Shown: one piece after another, positions 61,058 through 64,000 of the stretch
How the letters are laid out: every line of letters begins with the position of its first letter
Position numbering within the stretch: the first letter of the stretch is position 1
NCBI GenBank assembly: GCA_937929935.1
Contig: CALFUL010000004.1
Location: forward strand, 124,001 to 188,000
Direction: 5' to 3'
DNA from: an uncultured Flavobacteriaceae bacterium
Lineage (GTDB): Bacteria > Bacteroidota > Bacteroidia > Flavobacteriales > Flavobacteriaceae
Length of the DNA stretch: 64,000 nucleotides
Made by a program: the position numbers and the translations under genes
The notes under the pieces: model-generated
What the model saw: the letters and a program-made list of their open reading frames with translations, nothing else
What the model was told of the DNA's origin: nothing
Database searches by the model: none

Positions 61058-63106
61058 TTAAATAGTATTTAACTCTTCATTGAGTTTTTTCTTAGTATAA
61101 AAGTAAACCAAGAAGTAAATTGGTATCCCTCCAAATAACAAGATATATAAAACGTAATCTTCTTTCTTACCTAGTTCTTTTCTAAAGGTATAGTAATTAA
61201 TAATTGACTTGATTAAAAATACCGTGAATAGTATTAATGAAGCAATCAACGTAATATTAGTAATTAAGGTAAATAACTCCAGTTTTACTAGGGTTAAAGA
61301 TACAATATAACTTGCAATGTAAAGTAGATAAAAGACCAAGGCTGCGTATGAATTTTTATTGTATTTCAATAAAATAGCTTTGGCTTTTTCATATTGCGAA
61401 TTATCAATTTGACCACTTATTTTAAGTTGTTTTTGGGTTATTCCACGGCTATCTAAAACAGCGAAAATAGTTGCTGAAAATTTTGGATCGTACCTAAATT
61501 GTTTCCGTTTTCGACCCATTTCTATTAAACGTTCATCACTGTATGAAGAAAGGGTTTGATAGTCTATTGAATTTTCATCAATAGAATGCGAATCATGGTT
61601 AACTGATAGGTCTTCTACTTCCTCTTCTAAATCATTCTTTTTACCAAATGTTTTCTTGAAAAAGTCTATAATTCTTCCAAAGGACATCAACCCTTTATCT
61701 GCAGTTGCTCTCTTTGTTAAAAGAATACCTAAAGGCAACATCAAGAGGGTAGAGGTCCATGCCCCTAAAATAGGATGAATATTACCCTTATTCGAGTAAT
61801 TTTCAGCAAAAACGCCCACAAAATAATAAACTAAAAACAGAACAATCGCAATAACCATTGGCAAGCCAAGGCCTCCTTTTCGAATAATTGCACCTAAGGG
61901 TGCGCCCACAAAAAATAATATGATGCATGAAAACGCCAGCGCAAATTTATCATGAAATGAAAAGATATGTCGCCTATGCAATTCATAGCGTTTACCCATT
62001 TCTGTACGTTTGGCTTTTACGGTATTCAAGGCATTTGTAATAGTATTGGTTGCCGCATTCAAAACTTGTAATTGTTGCCAATCTGGGTAGAGACTAAGTA
62101 TGTTTTCTACTTTGCCATCGTTTTCTTTTAATTGTTTTTGAATACTGTCATTTCTTGCATTTTCAATAACCGTAGGTTCAATGCTACTCGGTTTTTCTTT
62201 GCCAAAAGCCCCCATTTTGGTAACTAAAATATTTTTAGAAAATGCTGTGACAATTCTTAGGTTGTCTTTACTCAATGAATCAACATCTTTTCTTAACCTG
62301 CTGATATTCTTCATTTTAGCAGTTTCAATATCACGTTCTTCTTCTAGGTCAACATTGTTGAGTTCTGTCAAATCAATGTTCATGGTATAGGTTTCGAACT
62401 GTGAATTGGCAAACGGATATCTTTGCCTATCAGTTCCTCTTTTCTCTACCGTTTGATAAAGATGGCCGTCTTTCAAAACCAATTGAATGATGTCAGAATC
62501 GCCCCCACTAATTAACTCGCCGTCTTTTGCCTTAATAACTCTGTAATTGATATTTGATTTTGTTTTTTGATGAATGATAATATTTTTAAGAAAGCGATCA
62601 TTCTCGCCGTATTTTTTATCGACTTTGATATTCATGTCAGCACTTTCAAAATCACTAAAAATACCTTCGGTAATAGCAACAGCGGGTTTGAGTTTGGCAA
62701 TGTTTCTACGTAAGTTGAATATTTTTTGTTCTGAAGCCGGAATTACTGAATTGGCAAAGAAGAAGGTTAATCCGCCTAAAAAGAAAATAAAAACAATGAT
62801 ACTAATCATCGCTCGTTGTAGCGATATGCCTGAGGCTTTCATGGCTGCAAACTCATAGTTTTCAGCAAAAGATCCAAAAGTTAGTATTGAAGAAAGCAAA
62901 ACGGTTAGGGGTAGTACCTTTTCAGTGAGCTCAGGCATTTTGTAAAAAAAGAATTTGCCAATGATAGCTATGTCAAGTCCTTTGCCTGCTAAATCATCAA
63001 TAAAAAGCCATATCGATTGGAAAATGAAGATGAACATCATAATCACAAACGAACTGATGAGGTTGAATAAAAATCGCGATAAAATATACCGGTCTAGTAT
63101 TTTCAC
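61058..63106 (-). CDS. LptF/LptG (YjgP/YjgQ) family permease with extended C-terminal membrane domain
   Basis: MKILDRYILSRFLFNLISSFVIMMFIFIFQSIWLFIDDLAGKGL, FAENYEFAAMKASGIS, FVGAPLGAIIRKGGLGLPM. Confidence 0.92.
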   Translation of the reverse strand: MKILDRYILSRFLFNLISSFVIMMFIFIFQSIWLFIDDLAGKGLDIAIIGKFFFYKMPELTEKVLPLTVLLSSILTFGSFAENYEFAAMKASGISLQRAMISIIVFIFFLGGLTFFFANSVIPASEQKIFNLRRNIAKLKPAVAITEGIFSDFESADMNIKVDKKYGENDRFLKNIIIHQKTKSNINYRVIKAKDGELISGGDSDIIQLVLKDGHLYQTVEKRGTDRQRYPFANSQFETYTMNIDLTELNNVDLEEERDIETAKMKNISRLRKDVDSLSKDNLRIVTAFSKNILVTKMGAFGKEKPSSIEPTVIENARNDSIQKQLKENDGKVENILSLYPDWQQLQVLNAATNTITNALNTVKAKRTEMGKRYELHRRHIFSFHDKFALAFSCIILFFVGAPLGAIIRKGGLGLPMVIAIVLFLVYYFVGVFAENYSNKGNIHPILGAWTSTLLMLPLGILLTKRATADKGLMSFGRIIDFFKKTFGKKNDLEEEVEDLSVNHDSHSIDENSIDYQTLSSYSDERLIEMGRKRKQFRYDPKFSATIFAVLDSRGITQKQLKISGQIDNSQYEKAKAILLKYNKNSYAALVFYLLYIASYIVSLTLVKLELFTLITNITLIASLILFTVFLIKSIINYYTFRKELGKKEDYVLYILLFGGIPIYFLVYFYTKKKLNEELNTI

Positions 63107-63107
63107 T

Positions 63108-63752
63108 TTAATTCCTTATGATGTAGTACCCTTCAGTTTCGTACTTAGTTTCATCAAAGGTAAATAAGGTTTTTGATAAAGGTTGGTCTGTTTTAAAAGA
63201 ATTAACAGTAACCGTTGTAGTTGCACCGTTTTTGCCTGTTTCAATGATTTTGTAAATGTGTTTGGTACCCACATCAATGCCCATTAAAATATGCTTGATT
63301 TCAGTATCTGAATCAATGGGTACTAACTTTACATATTGAATTTTTCTTCCTTGAACATTCTGAAGAATATCCCAAGCATAAGTATGTCCCTTTTTATAAA
63401 AAGTAAACATTTTAGAAGGTGTAAACGCATCTTCTTCTTCAGATTTATCTTCAACTGTCACTTCTTCATTCTCTGGTATAATCGTGTACACCTTATGACC
63501 ATCAAACATTTGCTGTGTGCCAAACAATTCGCCAAGATATTTATCGCCACTTAGGGTAACTTTACCTCTGGTTTCTGAATTTATATCAGCTTCAGTACTT
63601 TTTAATTCATATTTGAAGTCAACTACCATATTTTCATAAGTAGTCACTTTTGTATAAACTTCATCAAGCAATGCCTGCGCTTTCGCCGCATTTTGAGCGC
63701 TTAAAAGTTGACCTGAAATGATAATTAAAAGAAAAATACTAAACTTCTTCAT
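63108..63752 (-). CDS. lolA: outer-membrane lipoprotein carrier protein LolA-like
   Basis: 214 aa, signal peptide, VDFKYELKS..., located between ftsK and lptF/G genes. Confidence 0.85.
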   Translation of the reverse strand: MKKFSIFLLIIISGQLLSAQNAAKAQALLDEVYTKVTTYENMVVDFKYELKSTEADINSETRGKVTLSGDKYLGELFGTQQMFDGHKVYTIIPENEEVTVEDKSEEEDAFTPSKMFTFYKKGHTYAWDILQNVQGRKIQYVKLVPIDSDTEIKHILMGIDVGTKHIYKIIETGKNGATTTVTVNSFKTDQPLSKTLFTFDETKYETEGYYIIRN

Positions 63753-63758
63753 TAGAAT

Positions 63759-64000
63759 TTATTTTGTTTCGTTACTTAATAATTGATCAAGCGCTACAAA
63801 ATCAGGTACTAATACTTGACGTGCTTTGCTGCCTTCAAAAGGGCCAACAATACCTGCAGCTTCTAGTTGATCAACTATGCGCCCTGCACGGTTATAGCCT
63901 AATTTTAATTTTCGTTGTATCAATGATGCTGAACCTTGTTGCGCGGTAACAATTACTTCTGCTGCCTGTCTAAATAAAACATCACGATCTGCTATATCAA
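63759..64000 (-). CDS. ftsK: DNA translocase FtsK, C-terminal (gamma domain) fragment; continues past window edge
   Basis: Minus strand [79 protein letters not shown]. Confidence 0.93.
   Translation of the reverse strand, partial: DIADRDVLFRQAAEVIVTAQQGSASLIQRKLKLGYNRAGRIVDQLEAAGIVGPFEGSKARQVLVPDFVALDQLLSNETK

Noticed and set aside
63764-63949. 61-aa plus ORF at the window end
   Set aside because: Antisense to the clear ftsK C-terminus on the minus strand.

Overview
AT-rich chromosomal window, most likely from a Flavobacteriaceae/Bacteroidota genome. This is inferred from TAnnTTTG-type promoters, DUF4249 next to a TonB receptor, DUF4290/DUF4294/DUF6095-type proteins, a long GAPDH and an lptF-lolA-ftsK cluster. 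Most of it is ordinary core genome: serine biosynthesis, rlmH, nadC, priA, rpsF-rpsR-rplI, hisS, monomeric icd, rplS-trmD, gap, htrA/degQ, dapF, mltG, dnaA, ribD, prmC, ligA, tRNA-Met, fmt-recQ, murA, ribB, lptF/G-lolA-ftsK. The one clear accessory region is about 52.9-57.5 kb, ending at a tRNA-Ser. It holds small minus-strand toxin-antitoxin modules (an orphan HigA-like gene with a decapitated HigB remnant, ParE/ParD-like, HicA/HicB-like) and an orphan 113-aa protein. These are separated by structured palindromic spacers bounded by ACAAC...GTTGT, one pair sharing a 51-bp near-identical core. The arrangement is cassette-like, but no integrase is in view. The region also carries an IS1182-like transposase remnant and a two-ORF ISAon1-like element. 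Other points of interest are two heptamer microsatellites (ACTTAAC x7 and CCTTAAC x7, one directly before a start codon), a SerB-SerA fusion, a PrmC-LOG fusion, a RibB with a GCHII-like domain lacking catalytic motifs, and REP-like hairpins. All family assignments come from reading the translated proteins; no searches were run.
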